A DNA stretch of 64,000 nt from Roseimaritima multifibrata (GTDB lineage: Bacteria; Planctomycetota; Planctomycetia; Pirellulales; Pirellulaceae): contig NZ_CP036262.1 in the NCBI RefSeq assembly GCF_007741495.1, forward strand, positions 4,340,001-4,404,000, written 5' to 3'. Within the stretch, counting starts at the first letter, position 1; every line of letters begins with the position of its first letter. The notes under the pieces were generated by a model. The model saw nothing but the letters and a program-made list of their open reading frames with translations. It ran no database searches and was not told the origin of the DNA. Made by a program: the position numbers and the translations under genes. This document shows positions 44,491 to 54,422 of this stretch, one piece after another.

Positions 44491-45474
44491 GTGATAGCGA
44501 CAGCGGCCTACCAAAAATGCATTTTAATTCTCGCGTTCGCCGTCTCCGCTTGCGGTTTCATCGCGACGGCACAGGCTCAGACAACGACCGCACAAGCGTC
44601 ATCCGGGGCCTCTGAACCAAGCGGTGGGATTTTTGACAAACCGACGTATCAAGTGAAGGTGACTCACGGGTTACCTTACGCTCAGGGCATGATCTATCAC
44701 CCCACCGACCCGAAACGTTTCTATCCGAGGAATCTTACGCTTGATGTCTATGAACCCGACGAAGACACAACGCAGAATCGTCCGGTTGTCTTGCTGGTTC
44801 ATTCCGGCGGCTTCTGGACGGGTGATTCGTTGATGAGGTCCATGGTTCGTGCAGGAAACTATTTCGCGGAGCGCGGCTGGGTTTGTTTCTCAATCAACTA
44901 TCGCCTCCACGGCGATCGAGCCATCGCACCAGACGGATGGCTGAAAAACCGTCCCACCTATGCCGCAGCAAGAGACGCAAAAGCAGCCATCCGCTGGATC
45001 CGTGCCAACGCAGCCTCGTATCGAATCGACGATGATTCGATTGTCGTTTACGGTCCCTCCGCCGGTGGTTACATCGGGGTCGCCCTGGGCGCTTCCGATG
45101 AAGCAGACTTTCGCGACGAACTCCTTTCAAACGCTGCCGAAAACAAACTGCTGCAAGCGACGCACCTCGATCAGTCGTCTCAAGTCAGTGCGGTTGTCAG
45201 TCATTGGGGATCGGGGCTGTTGCTTGAATTGCTGGAAGAATATGACGGTCAAAATCGATTCGATTCCAATGACGCGCCATTACTGATCATCCACGGAACC
45301 GAAGACACACTCGTACCCTATTCGCATGCCGAAGACTTGCTGAAGAACTATCAAAGCAAGATCGAGCATTTTCGGCTGGAAGGTTTTGGCCATTCCGCTT
45401 GGAACGCCAAGGTCAACGGCAACTCGCTCCTCGATGCGGTCTATCCATTCATGCGAAACGCCGTTAACCGCTAA
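44491..45474 (+). CDS. Exported alpha/beta hydrolase (carboxylesterase)
   Basis: A protein of 327 residues starting with GTG at 44491, preceded by GAGG at the right distance. It has a hydrophobic leader (ILILAFAVSACGFIATAQAQ). The hydrolase pattern is clear: VLLVHSGGFWTGDSLM for the oxyanion region, VYGPSAGGYIGVALG with nucleophile Ser190, LIIHGTEDTLVPYSHAEDL for the acid, and FGHSAWN for the histidine. This is the BD-FAE/HSL-like carbohydrate esterase type. It lies 68 bp after the second sulfatase and probably belongs to the same operon. Confidence 0.93.
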   Translation: MIATAAYQKCILILAFAVSACGFIATAQAQTTTAQASSGASEPSGGIFDKPTYQVKVTHGLPYAQGMIYHPTDPKRFYPRNLTLDVYEPDEDTTQNRPVVLLVHSGGFWTGDSLMRSMVRAGNYFAERGWVCFSINYRLHGDRAIAPDGWLKNRPTYAAARDAKAAIRWIRANAASYRIDDDSIVVYGPSAGGYIGVALGASDEADFRDELLSNAAENKLLQATHLDQSSQVSAVVSHWGSGLLLELLEEYDGQNRFDSNDAPLLIIHGTEDTLVPYSHAEDLLKNYQSKIEHFRLEGFGHSAWNAKVNGNSLLDAVYPFMRNAVNR

Positions 45475-45644
45475 GCGAACGGCCGTCCGCCAAAGTATCG
45501 ATTATGAGAATTCTTTCGCAGGGGAACGTGAACAGAACAAGTGACGATTTCAGGGCAGGTTGCTCCTGTTTGTTTCCGCCGGGGTAAGCCCGCAAACGGA
45601 ACTCGTTGGGCAGCATGCGGGGCCGAAGGGTCCACGCTATCAAT

Positions 45645-45720
45645 CGTCACTTATAAAATTCACGTCCCGAGCGAAAGGCGACACTGCAGCCTCGTCTCTG
45701 AGAAACGTTGCTACACGTTT
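45645..45720 (+). repeat. Dispersed intergenic repeat, copy B
   Basis: This is the partner of the copy at 33031, with the same CACTTATAAAATTCACG word followed by CCCGAGCGAAAGGCGACACTGC and a shared AACGTT word near the end. It lies in a 433-bp gap (45475-45907) that also holds a shortened relative of the 37442 palindrome at about 45470-45490 and no gene. Confidence 0.75.
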
Positions 45721-45907
45721 ACACCGACAGGCTTTTACTTAAATGCCTGTCAGTTCACGCGCCCCGCGAAAACACAACGCCAGATCGGTTTGCGGATTCG
45801 TCCGATTCTGCGTTACGGGTCCGCTGAACTGGTAAACTGTAGTGCGCCGGCAATTTGTCGATCGCCCTTGCTACCTCCATCGTCATTCGTTTTCCGGCAA
45901 GCCAATC

Positions 45908-46861
45908 ATGATCAACCGCAGACAATTTGCGTTGGCCAGCACTGCAGGGCTGGCAGCCGCGACCGCTCATCTGGATCGATTTGCCGTCGCCGAAGTTCCC
46001 AGCTTGTCCGAAAAACGTTTGGTCGAACAAGGACTAAATGCTCTCTCGCGAGCTCATGAACGAAGCTACTTCGCCAACGGCCATCGCGGTGCGTCGATGA
46101 TCTCGGCGCATTTGATGTGCGTCGACAACCAACTAGGCGACGCGACGACCAATCGAATCATCGAACTGTTTGATTTGAACTGGGCATCGAGTCCGCTCTG
46201 CGCGGCCTACCCGGAATCGGATCCCATCGACGACGCAGTGAAACGCGTCGGTGAAACGCTCGCCAAAGGGGGAACCGTCCTACGTGAAGTCGGTCATGAC
46301 GTGATCTTTGCAATGCACGCGATCAAGGCATTCCGGATGGTGCCTGCACTTGCGACCGAGGAACGGGTCACAGGAGTGTGTGATCTGATCGATCAAATCA
46401 AACCGTGGCGCGATATCGATCCCTCCGAGGATGTTTCCCCACCGCCGTTCTCTGATTCAAAGGCGGCATCCAAGTTTATCCTGAAAGAAGCAAGTCACTC
46501 GATCGACCGCTTTCAAGGATTCGGTCAAGGTTTCGCTGGCCACATGCTGACGTTCGGGCAAGCTCTCGTCGAACTGGCCGCTATGGGAGATGTTGAGTGG
46601 GCGGAAAGCTGCCGAACCGCATTTCGGAAATACGTCACTGTCACGCGGAAAGGTCCGCAGCCCGGCGATCGCAAAATCAAAGACCATTCACCAAGCCAGC
46701 TGCGGCCCGACGAATCGAAATACTGGCAACAACGTGGCGACAAAAGTCTTGGGATCGGTCACGTCTTCAAATACCCCTACGCCTACTACGACTTGCTCGC
46801 CCGAGCCGAGGATGCCGAACTAGAGAAGGAACTCGATTCAAAAGCTTGGCAAATTTTCTAA
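45908..46861 (+). CDS. Tat-exported protein of unknown function
   Basis: A protein of 317 residues from the ATG at 45908; an upstream ATG at 45842 gives an unlikely extension. A twin-arginine leader (MINRRQFALASTAGLAAATAH) is followed by a mostly helical body: AHERSYFANGHRGASMISAHLMC, IIELFDLNWASSPLCAAYP, HDVIFAMHAIKAFRMVPALATEERV, and RFQGFGQGFAGHMLTFGQALVELA. I recognise no enzyme family. Repeated His residues in the first two helical parts are candidates for ligands. Placement after the sulfatase/esterase genes suggests but does not show a link with polysaccharide processing. Confidence 0.78.
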   Translation: MINRRQFALASTAGLAAATAHLDRFAVAEVPSLSEKRLVEQGLNALSRAHERSYFANGHRGASMISAHLMCVDNQLGDATTNRIIELFDLNWASSPLCAAYPESDPIDDAVKRVGETLAKGGTVLREVGHDVIFAMHAIKAFRMVPALATEERVTGVCDLIDQIKPWRDIDPSEDVSPPPFSDSKAASKFILKEASHSIDRFQGFGQGFAGHMLTFGQALVELAAMGDVEWAESCRTAFRKYVTVTRKGPQPGDRKIKDHSPSQLRPDESKYWQQRGDKSLGIGHVFKYPYAYYDLLARAEDAELEKELDSKAWQIF

Positions 46862-47512
46862 GTCAGCATCATCGCAATCAGCCCATGGGAACTCTCTTTC
46901 AAAGCCTCAGCTGGCGACAGAGAAAGCCTACAAATCGCTTCGTTGAAGGCCTATGTCGTGGCGAGCTTTTTGACGCACGCGATCTGCACAGATGACTCAG
47001 GTCGTCCGCAATAAATCTCTCTCCCGCCGTACCCTAAAATTCCTTTGCAAACGCTTCAACCGCGTCAACGATACCAAGGGTTGAAACGTCCGTTGGCATT
47101 CGAACGCAGGTGAAACGCAACCTGTACGGTTGTCCCTAAATGCCTAGCACTTCCGGTGGAGCTTCGCCGCTTCCGCGTCAAATCGATCAAAATCATTCCA
47201 GAGCGGTAATAATCGGACCTACGGAAGCAGGCCACCATCAGGTCGATTCAGAGGACGATTCCCGAGTGCGAGTGATGGAAACCAGCCTCTCGCACGGTCG
47301 CGTTAGTGCAGCAATACGGTCATTTCCCCCCTTGATCTTCCAAATTCCCTCTGAAAATTTTGTGATCCTTACAAGCCGTTCTGGGTAAATGGTAAGGCTG
47401 ACCTTTCTGGGGTTCGTTCGTTGTATCCGTCCACTCTGCCAAATAGACTACTATTGAGCAGTCCTGCCAACCTGGACCGATTGAATCCCTTTTCTACCTT
47501 TCTACGACAATC
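46862..47512. other. Intergenic stretch of 651 bp upstream of the chemosensory operon
   Basis: No supported gene. An 82-codon open frame at 47140-47388 has no domain and looks random. The region must contain the promoter of the nine-gene chemosensory operon that starts at 47513. GCTTCAACC near 47050 is repeated in inverted form as GGGTTGAAACG near 47080, which could form a stem. Confidence 0.45.
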
Positions 47513-48031
47513 ATGGTTCAGAACTTACCATCTGATTCGTTGCCATCCGACGCAATTTCTGGCGGGAAACAGACGTCTCAGTTCGTTGGTTTTGAAATCG
47601 ACGGCCAGCAATACGCTTTTCGAATCGAACAGATTCAAGAAATCGTGATGCCTGACCAAGTCACCGAAACACCGCAAGTCGCCGATTATGTGGAGGGCGT
47701 CCGGAATTTGCGTGGCGAGATTATTCCGATCATTAACCTCCGCAAACTTCTCGGCTTGCCATCCAAACAGGCAGACAGCGATACACGCACCATCGTCGTC
47801 AATGTGGGGCAACGGACCATGGGATGTACGGTCGATGCGGTTTCGCATGTGATTCGGATTCCAGAGCAGAGCATTCAGCCGGTCCCTGAAACCATGACGG
47901 TCGCCGGAAGCCATGACATCGCGGGGTTCGCAAAAGTGGATGCCAACCTCGTGATCATTTTGGACATCGAGGAATTGTTAAGTCCAGAACGACTGAAACG
48001 TCATCCTGTTCGAGAAGTGAATCCTTCTTAA
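47513..48031 (+). CDS. cheW: Chemotaxis coupling protein CheW
   Basis: A protein of 172 residues that links receptors to the CheA kinase. After a short N-terminal tail, the CheW fold is complete: QFVGFEIDGQQYAFRIEQIQEIVMPDQVTETPQVADYVEGVRNLRGEIIPIINLRKLLG, then DTRTIVVNVGQRTMGCTVDAVSHVIRIPEQSI and a final VILDIEELLSPERL. NLRGEIIPIINLR is the classic CheW strand pair that contacts CheA and the receptor. It is the first gene of a nine-gene plus-strand run and precedes the receptor gene by 39 bp. Confidence 0.96.
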   Translation: MVQNLPSDSLPSDAISGGKQTSQFVGFEIDGQQYAFRIEQIQEIVMPDQVTETPQVADYVEGVRNLRGEIIPIINLRKLLGLPSKQADSDTRTIVVNVGQRTMGCTVDAVSHVIRIPEQSIQPVPETMTVAGSHDIAGFAKVDANLVIILDIEELLSPERLKRHPVREVNPS

Positions 48032-48070
48032 ATCCATCCAGCCGCCCGACTACCACTTGAGAACTGCTCC

Positions 48071-49696
48071 ATGTCAAAGACAGCCCGCCCTGAAACGTCG
48101 ACCGCCGAAACCAAAAAAGAGTTGCGACGGGAAATAGAAATTCTCAAGCTGGAGAATTCACGTCTTGAGCAGAACGTGGCAGGACAGCTGGCTGCGATCA
48201 ACCATTCGCAGTCCGTAATCGAGTTCGAAATGGACGGCACAATTGTCAGCGCCAATGAGAACTTCTTGACGTTGATGGGTTACACGCTGGCCGAAATCCA
48301 AGGACGAAACGACAGTATCTTTATCGATCCCGAACACCTAGCGAGCCCCGAATATCGAGACCTGTGGAACCGGCTGAATAAAGGAGAACACGAAAATGGT
48401 CAATACAAACGGATCAGTAAATCAGGCAAGGAGATCTGGATCCAAGGTTCGTACAGCCCAATTTTCGACGCCGACGGGAAACCGCTCAAAGTGATCGAAT
48501 ATGCCACGGACATCACCGAACAGACGCTGCGCAACGCTGACTTCGAGGGGCAGATCGAGGCCATTCAAAAGTCACAAGCGGTCATCGAATTCGAGATGGA
48601 CGGAACGATCGTCACCGCGAACAGCCTCTTCTTAGAGGCAATGGGTTACACCTTGGATGAAATCCGTGGCAAGCATCACCGAATTTTTGTCGACCCTGAC
48701 GAGCGAATCAAGCCAGGGTATGCGGAGTTTTGGGAGAAATTGAACCGCGGTGAATACGCCCACTCGGAATACCGGCGAATTGGGAAAGGGGGCCGCGAAG
48801 TATGGATCCAAGGTTCTTATAATCCCATTCTCGGTCTGAACGGACGCCCCTGCAAAGTCGTCAAGTACGCCGACGATGTAACGCAACGCGTTCAGTTGGA
48901 ACGATCCGCCAAGCAGCAGCGTGAAAAGACCAAAAACCTGATTGATGAAGTGATCGAAAGCGCTCACCAATTTGCCGAAGGGGCAAGGGTCATTGCCGAA
49001 AGTAGTGCGAACTTGAGCGATGGCGCTCAAAACCAAGCGGCGAGCGTGGAAGAGATGACCGCATCGGTCGCCGAAATGACGAACGCCATCCAGGTCATTG
49101 CAACCAGCGCCGCATCCGTGAACGATCAGGCAAGCAAAACCGCATGCCTGGCAGGCGAGGCAAGCAAGACACGGACAGAAGCCGTCGTCGCCATGCGTTT
49201 GATCGAAAAATCGAGCGAGCAAATTACGGATATTATCCAAGTCATCAGCGACATCGCCAGTCAAACCAACTTGTTGGCGTTGAACGCAGCGATCGAGGCA
49301 GCCCGCGCGGGCGAACACGGTTTGGGTTTTGCCGTGGTGGCCGATGAGGTACGGAAACTTGCCGAACGGTCCAGTGAAGCCGCCAAAGAAATTACTCAGC
49401 TGATCAAAGAATCGTCGCGTCGCGTTGCCGAAGGAGCGGAGTTATCCGAAGATGTCGGTAATTCGCTAGCTTCGATCGTTGAAGCGGTCGACATCACGGC
49501 TGCCGGGATCGTCCAAATCGCAGAGCAGACCGAATCGCAATCTGCAAGCGCCGATCAGGTACAAATTGCAATTCGATCGGTTTCCGAGACGACGGAATCG
49601 AATGCAGCCAGCGCGGAAGAACTTGCCGCCAGCGCCGAACAACTTGGCGCACAGTCGCACACACTGCAAGACTTGGTGAGTAAGTTTGAATCGTAA
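48071..49696 (+). CDS. Cytoplasmic methyl-accepting chemotaxis protein with two PAS domains
   Basis: A receptor of 541 residues with no membrane segment. A short coiled coil is followed by two PAS domains, at about residues 45-150 and 165-275. They share the pattern [14 protein letters not shown] and [15 protein letters not shown], both with [11 protein letters not shown]-like strands, and they are clearly duplicates. The rest is the signalling domain with [32 protein letters not shown] at about 400-432. The layout is like the biofilm-dispersal receptor BdlA of Pseudomonas and similar soluble receptors. Whether the PAS domains bind haem, flavin or nothing cannot be decided by eye. No C-terminal tether pentapeptide for CheR is present. 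Confidence 0.95.
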   Translation: MSKTARPETSTAETKKELRREIEILKLENSRLEQNVAGQLAAINHSQSVIEFEMDGTIVSANENFLTLMGYTLAEIQGRNDSIFIDPEHLASPEYRDLWNRLNKGEHENGQYKRISKSGKEIWIQGSYSPIFDADGKPLKVIEYATDITEQTLRNADFEGQIEAIQKSQAVIEFEMDGTIVTANSLFLEAMGYTLDEIRGKHHRIFVDPDERIKPGYAEFWEKLNRGEYAHSEYRRIGKGGREVWIQGSYNPILGLNGRPCKVVKYADDVTQRVQLERSAKQQREKTKNLIDEVIESAHQFAEGARVIAESSANLSDGAQNQAASVEEMTASVAEMTNAIQVIATSAASVNDQASKTACLAGEASKTRTEAVVAMRLIEKSSEQITDIIQVISDIASQTNLLALNAAIEAARAGEHGLGFAVVADEVRKLAERSSEAAKEITQLIKESSRRVAEGAELSEDVGNSLASIVEAVDITAAGIVQIAEQTESQSASADQVQIAIRSVSETTESNAASAEELAASAEQLGAQSHTLQDLVSKFES

Positions 49697-49784
49697 CGTC
49701 GCAGGGATCCCGGGGCACGGTATCGATCGCAATGTTGCCAACCACCCCACGCCGCCGTGGAAACAAACAAAGGGTCAATCAACC

Positions 49785-50663
49785 GTGGGACTCCCGCGTC
49801 TTAATTCGCAACAATTCGATCGGTTCCATGATTTCATTTACAAGAAAAGTGGGATCCATATCGACAAGAACAAGATCACCTTGCTTAGCAATCGTATCCG
49901 CCGCCGAGTAAACGCAGGCGGATATGATGATTTTGATGACTACTACCGAGTTCTCACGTCGACTGCCGGAGCCGATGAACTTGCGGGTTTCCTGGATGCG
50001 ATCACGACAAACGAAACCTACTTCTTTCGCACCCAAAAGCAATTCGATTGGCTTGCCAGTGATTGGCTGTCCGAGCAAATCGCTAGACACCGCGCCGGCG
50101 AACGGAAGCGTCAGCTGCGAATTTGGTCGGCAGGTTGTTCGAATGGCTCCGAACCCTACTCGATCGCAATCTGCCTAGCGGAGAATCTGTTTCGACTTCG
50201 TGACTGGTCATTGGAGGTCGTCGGAACCGACATCAGTGCCGAAATGTTGAACATGGCACGCAAAGGAAGTTTCAACGCGCGTGCGATCGAGGAAGTTCCA
50301 GAACAACAGCAGCGGCGGTACTTCCACCCCCCAACCGAAAACAATCAACGCCAAGTTCGAGATTCGATCAAGAAACTGGTGAAGTTTCAGCAACATAATC
50401 TGATGGTACCGTTGGCCGAGTCGAGTTTTGATTGCATCTTTATCCGGAACGTGCTGATCTACTTTGACCGCGAATCAAAACAGAAAGTGGTCGACAATCT
50501 GCTCAATGCGTTAGCGTTCGGGGGATACCTAGTCGTCGGTCCTTCCGAAGGCATCTACGAAATGCTGGGCGGTTTGGAAAGAGTTTCGCCCCTGATTTAC
50601 AAGAAGGTGACAGCAACGTCACGCACCCGTCCTACGACCGAGACACGAGGTCGGAACTCATGA
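49785..50663 (+). CDS. cheR: Chemotaxis methyltransferase CheR
   Basis: A protein of 292 residues from the GTG at 49785; a TTG at 49686 overlapping the receptor gene would add a basic 33-residue extension and is judged unlikely. The N-terminal helical domain is FDRFHDFIYKKSGIHIDKNKITLLSNRIRRRV, then TTNETYFFRTQKQFDWL. The SAM-binding motif is IWSAGCSNGSEPYSIAI, followed by VVGTDISAEMLNMARKGSF and DCIFIRNVLIYFD. It methylates the glutamates of the receptor encoded just upstream. It overlaps cheA by 4 bp (ATGA at 50660), so the two are translationally coupled. Confidence 0.93.
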   Translation: MGLPRLNSQQFDRFHDFIYKKSGIHIDKNKITLLSNRIRRRVNAGGYDDFDDYYRVLTSTAGADELAGFLDAITTNETYFFRTQKQFDWLASDWLSEQIARHRAGERKRQLRIWSAGCSNGSEPYSIAICLAENLFRLRDWSLEVVGTDISAEMLNMARKGSFNARAIEEVPEQQQRRYFHPPTENNQRQVRDSIKKLVKFQQHNLMVPLAESSFDCIFIRNVLIYFDRESKQKVVDNLLNALAFGGYLVVGPSEGIYEMLGGLERVSPLIYKKVTATSRTRPTTETRGRNS

Positions 50664-53254
50664 GCGACAACACACAGAATTCGTCCGGTCCCAATGACGA
50701 CATGTCGGAATACTTGCAGACGTTTCTGGATGAGACCGAGGAGCAACTTGATGACTTGGTCGAAACCATGCTGTCGCTCGAGCGCGATTCGACGAACTCC
50801 GAAGATTTGAACGAGTCCTTTCGACTGATCCATTCCATCAAAGGATCCGCCGGAATGATGGGACTGGAACAGATTACGGTCCTTACCCATCATCTTGAAA
50901 ATCGCTTTGAGCGTTTTCGATCCGGCACCGAACAGCTCGATGAGCCGACGATGAACGTCGTCCTGCGGTGCGTCGATTTCCTTCGCCAAAGCAACGATCG
51001 GCTGCGAGACGGCAACGCCCTGGGCAGCCCTACCGAGTTGCTTAGTGAGTTGAAGCGATTAGAAGATCAGGCTGCGCTGCAAAAAAACACGTCCAAAGAA
51101 ACAGCGTCAGAGTCAACTGCAGAAGAAGCGATTACCGAAGCGACTTTGGAACCGACACCGGAAGACACGCCGCCGAAAGCTGAGCATCCGACGGAAATAC
51201 CCCCCGCCTCGCCCGAGCTGCACGATTCGCCAATCCGCATGGTCATCCGATTCCGGCCACGGTTGCAATTGGTGGACTTGAAAGCCCAGTTGATCGTGAA
51301 CCGATTAGCAGGATTGGGAACCATCAAATCAACTCGACCGACGCTGGAGAGCTTGTCGGAAGACGAGCCGTTGGAGGAATTTGAATTACAGATCGAAACC
51401 GATCGGGATCTGGACAACTTGCGCAGTGCCGCACAGGTCGACGGTGTGGATTCAATCGACTTCCCAGAGGACGTGGACAAGTCCAGCAAAACGGCAGAAC
51501 GGAGAGCGTCGGTTGAATATCCCGACGTTAACTTACCCGCGGAATCCACTGATTCAGACGCTCCAGAATTCGGCACCAAACAAAATTCGATAACGGTGAT
51601 CGAACCAATTCAGTCAGCCGAACCGACGGAATCAGCCGAACCGACTATTGACGCCGAACCAACGGAATCCGCCGACACGGTCGCCGCGAACAAAATCGAT
51701 ATCGATCCTCAACCGATGGACGTTCCAGAACCGGCTGAGTCCGCTCAATCACCGCAGCCTGTCGAAACCGTGAACGCTGCCGACGCCCCAACCGTTAGCG
51801 ATGTCCCCACGTCCGACAAAGCGGCTGGCAAGGTTGCCGAAACGATGCGTGTCGAAATCGATCGATTGGACAGTCTGATGAATTTGGCGGGCGAATTGGT
51901 CGTCAACCGAGCCCGCTTTGTCCAGATTTCCAGTCAGATCAATCCGTCGCATCGAAAAGCAAGTGCGTTGAATCGAATCCGCGAATTCTGTGACAGTTTG
52001 CGTGACACGATCGAAGGCTTGGAAAATGAAACCGCTGAACCGAGCGACCGCGGCGCTTTGGTGACGCAGTTGCGATGCGGTTTGGAATTAATGGATGAAC
52101 ACTCGGAGATCTGGGAACATGACCGTGGCCACCTGGACAAATTTGGCGAGGCAATCGACCAACTTTCGCGAGTTTCCAAAAATCTGCAGAAAGGAGTCTT
52201 AGACACTCGAATGGTCCCGGTCGGTCCGCTATTCAATCGGTTTAAACGCGTGGTCCGCGATCTATCCAAAGAACGTGACAAGCGGGTCAACCTGCTGATC
52301 CGTGGCGAGAAAACAGAGCTGGACAAACGGATGATCGACGCTCTGGGCGATCCCTTGATGCACCTAGTACGAAACTCCATCGACCACGGTTTAGAACCGA
52401 CGCAGGTTCGCCTTGACAGTCACAAACCAGAAATCGGAACGATCTCCCTGGAGGCGACTCACAGTGGCAACAACATTTATATCCACGTACGAGATGACGG
52501 CGGCGGGATCGATGTCGACAAGATCAAAACCAAACTGATCAACAATCAAGTTCTTTCGAAGGCAGCGACGAGTGAACTAAGCGACGCACAGGCCTTGGAT
52601 TACATCTGGCACCCTGGATTCAGCACCGCTCAGGAAGTTACCGACGTTTCGGGGCGGGGCGTCGGGATGGACGTCGTGCAAAACCGGATCAGGAAATTAA
52701 ACGGAACGATCGAAGTCGAATCGATTCCGAAACAAGGAACCCATTTCACCATTCGGTTGCCCCTAACATTGGCAATTATCAATTGCCTATTGGTCAAAAT
52801 CCGCGGGGTCGTGTTTTCGATGCCGATTGATGAAGTTCGCGAAATCGTTTCGGTCAAAGAGGAGGAAATTGTCACCGTTCAGGGAAAACGAACGATCGAT
52901 GTCCGGGACGAATTTATTCCCTTGGTTCGAATCGACGAAGTTTTCCACTGGAATAATTGGGGCCAAAAGGACGACGAACCGGTTCGCGGTGATTCGAATG
53001 TCGACGCGAATGCATCCCAGGTTGTCATTGTACAAACCGCTGGAAAAACCATGGGCCTGCACGTGGACGAACTTATCGGCAGTCATGACATGGTGATCAA
53101 GTCGCTTTCGGATAACTTCATTGAGATCCGCGGGTTGTCAGGGGCGAGTATCCTAGGTGACGGTAACGTCGGCCTGATGCTTGATATTGGCACGGCATAT
53201 CAAATGGCGACTCAACCATCCACACGAACGGCTACCGAGGAACTTTCAAGTTGA
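50660..53254 (+). CDS. cheA: Chemotaxis histidine kinase CheA with long acidic linker
   Basis: A kinase of 864 residues, longer than the usual 650-700. The phosphotransfer domain carries His58 in RLIHSIKGSAG. A linker rich in Glu, Pro, Thr and Ala follows, then a P2-like segment at about 190-275 (PRLQLVDLKAQLIVNRLAGLG). A second long linker, about 280-385, contains repeats of SAEPTE type. Then come the dimerisation helices (DRLDSLMNLAGELVVNRARF), the ATPase with N box around residue 572 (HLVRNSIDHGLE), DDGGGID and GRGVGMDVV, and a C-terminal CheW domain from about 690. All kinase motifs are intact. The overlap with the next gene is TTGA at 53251-53254. Confidence 0.96.
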   Translation: MSDNTQNSSGPNDDMSEYLQTFLDETEEQLDDLVETMLSLERDSTNSEDLNESFRLIHSIKGSAGMMGLEQITVLTHHLENRFERFRSGTEQLDEPTMNVVLRCVDFLRQSNDRLRDGNALGSPTELLSELKRLEDQAALQKNTSKETASESTAEEAITEATLEPTPEDTPPKAEHPTEIPPASPELHDSPIRMVIRFRPRLQLVDLKAQLIVNRLAGLGTIKSTRPTLESLSEDEPLEEFELQIETDRDLDNLRSAAQVDGVDSIDFPEDVDKSSKTAERRASVEYPDVNLPAESTDSDAPEFGTKQNSITVIEPIQSAEPTESAEPTIDAEPTESADTVAANKIDIDPQPMDVPEPAESAQSPQPVETVNAADAPTVSDVPTSDKAAGKVAETMRVEIDRLDSLMNLAGELVVNRARFVQISSQINPSHRKASALNRIREFCDSLRDTIEGLENETAEPSDRGALVTQLRCGLELMDEHSEIWEHDRGHLDKFGEAIDQLSRVSKNLQKGVLDTRMVPVGPLFNRFKRVVRDLSKERDKRVNLLIRGEKTELDKRMIDALGDPLMHLVRNSIDHGLEPTQVRLDSHKPEIGTISLEATHSGNNIYIHVRDDGGGIDVDKIKTKLINNQVLSKAATSELSDAQALDYIWHPGFSTAQEVTDVSGRGVGMDVVQNRIRKLNGTIEVESIPKQGTHFTIRLPLTLAIINCLLVKIRGVVFSMPIDEVREIVSVKEEEIVTVQGKRTIDVRDEFIPLVRIDEVFHWNNWGQKDDEPVRGDSNVDANASQVVIVQTAGKTMGLHVDELIGSHDMVIKSLSDNFIEIRGLSGASILGDGNVGLMLDIGTAYQMATQPSTRTATEELSS

Positions 53255-53901
53255 CCGACCAAGGAGAGAATCTTCTCAGTGCAACCCAATTGGCTACTCT
53301 CGAATCGACATTTCGTCGCGGGTCGGCTAGTGCATCCGAGGCGCTCGCCAAGTGGATTGGCAAACCATCCGTCGTTGATTTCGATTCATTGGAACAGTTG
53401 CCAATGGAGGAAGCGACGGAACTGCTCACTCGCGGGGACGACGCGCCAATCTGTTCCTGTTCAATGCAGATCCAAGGGATCATCACCGGTGAGATGATCC
53501 TGGCGTTCGACGACGCCAGCGGATGGGCGTTGGCCGATATTCTGCTGGACAATCCTCAAGGCACAACGACCGAGTGGACTGAATTGACGACATCGGCCGC
53601 CCTGGAAACGACCAACATCCTTTGCTGTGCCTACCTTAACGCATTACAGCAGAGCCTCTCCGTCGGCAGCGAATCGCAGGAAGTCGTTCCAACCCCTCCC
53701 AGATTCAGCCGTGAATTCGCTGAAAGTCTGATGGAGTTTGTCCTGATGGGACAGGCAATTGCCTTTGACCAAGCGATCCTGGCAAGAACGCGATTCGAAA
53801 TTGATCGGCTGGCCGTAAATTGGACCTTGCTGTTTGTGCCGGACGCCGAATCGATGTCGCGTCTGCCAGAACTGCTTCTTAGCGGCGAGTCCGAGCGATG
53901 A
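53251..53901 (+). CDS. CheC-like chemotaxis phosphatase
   Basis: A protein of 216 residues that starts with a TTG overlapping the cheA stop codon by 4 bp; no later ATG keeps the domain intact. The centre contains SAALETTNILCCAYLN followed about 24 residues later by a proline, which fits the CheC phosphatase pattern of Glu and Asn residues spaced by two with a downstream Pro. Only one such site is seen; typical CheC has two, CheX one. The C-terminal part (EFAESLMEFVLMGQAIAFDQAI and LFVPDAESMSRL) resembles the rest of the CheC fold. It probably dephosphorylates the receiver proteins of the cluster and may bind CheD encoded next. Confidence 0.8.
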   Translation: MTDQGENLLSATQLATLESTFRRGSASASEALAKWIGKPSVVDFDSLEQLPMEEATELLTRGDDAPICSCSMQIQGIITGEMILAFDDASGWALADILLDNPQGTTTEWTELTTSAALETTNILCCAYLNALQQSLSVGSESQEVVPTPPRFSREFAESLMEFVLMGQAIAFDQAILARTRFEIDRLAVNWTLLFVPDAESMSRLPELLLSGESER

Positions 53902-53914
53902 GGAGTTTGCCAAC

Positions 53915-54400
53915 ATGGACCCACTAAGACAGGCAGCCGGTCGGTCCGTTCGCATGGGTGAAATGCATGTTGGTGGAGAAGGGGATATTCTCCGCACGCT
54001 GCTAGGTTCGTGCATCGGTCTGATGCTGTATGATCGACGCAAGAAAATTGGGGGTTTAGCCCACATCGTGCTGCCCGAATCACGCGGTAAAATCGAACGT
54101 CCCGGCAAGTATGTCGACACTGCGATTCCTGGACTGATCGCGCAGATGGAAAGGTTTGCCGCCGAGAAATTAAAGCTGACAGCTAAGATCGCCGGCGGCG
54201 CCAGCATGTTTTCGACGAGCACCGCCGGAAACATCGGCCAACAGAATTTTGACGCATGTCAGCAATTGCTCTCCGATTTCCGCATTCCGGTCCTGGCCAG
54301 TCACTGCGGCGGTGAAAAAGGGAGACGGATGTCCGTTGATATCACAAACGGCAATGTGGTGATCGAGATCGTTGGACAAGATCCGCTCGAATTGGGATGA
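53915..54400 (+). CDS. cheD: Chemoreceptor glutamine deamidase CheD
   Basis: A protein of 161 residues from the ATG at 53915; a longer frame would overlap the CheC-like gene and is not supported. The catalytic trio of CheD is visible: Thr28 and Cys33 in RTLLGSCIGL and His50 in GGLAHIVLPES. The later parts KIAGGASMF, NIGQQNFDACQQLLSDFRIPVLASHCGGEKGRRM and VDITNGNVVI are also family features. CheD deamidates receptor glutamines, making them substrates for CheR, and CheC-type phosphatases regulate it. The gene is 13 bp after the CheC-like gene, which matches this known partnership. Confidence 0.95.
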   Translation: MDPLRQAAGRSVRMGEMHVGGEGDILRTLLGSCIGLMLYDRRKKIGGLAHIVLPESRGKIERPGKYVDTAIPGLIAQMERFAAEKLKLTAKIAGGASMFSTSTAGNIGQQNFDACQQLLSDFRIPVLASHCGGEKGRRMSVDITNGNVVIEIVGQDPLELG

Positions 54401-54422
54401 ACCTTTGGCGAGAGACAATCAG

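Noticed and set aside
47140-47388. Frame of 82 codons upstream of cheW
   Set aside because: No recognisable domain or start signal; more likely part of the promoter region.
49686-49784. N-terminal extension of CheR from a TTG
   Set aside because: It would overlap the receptor gene and add residues not found in the CheR family; the GTG at 49785 is preferred.
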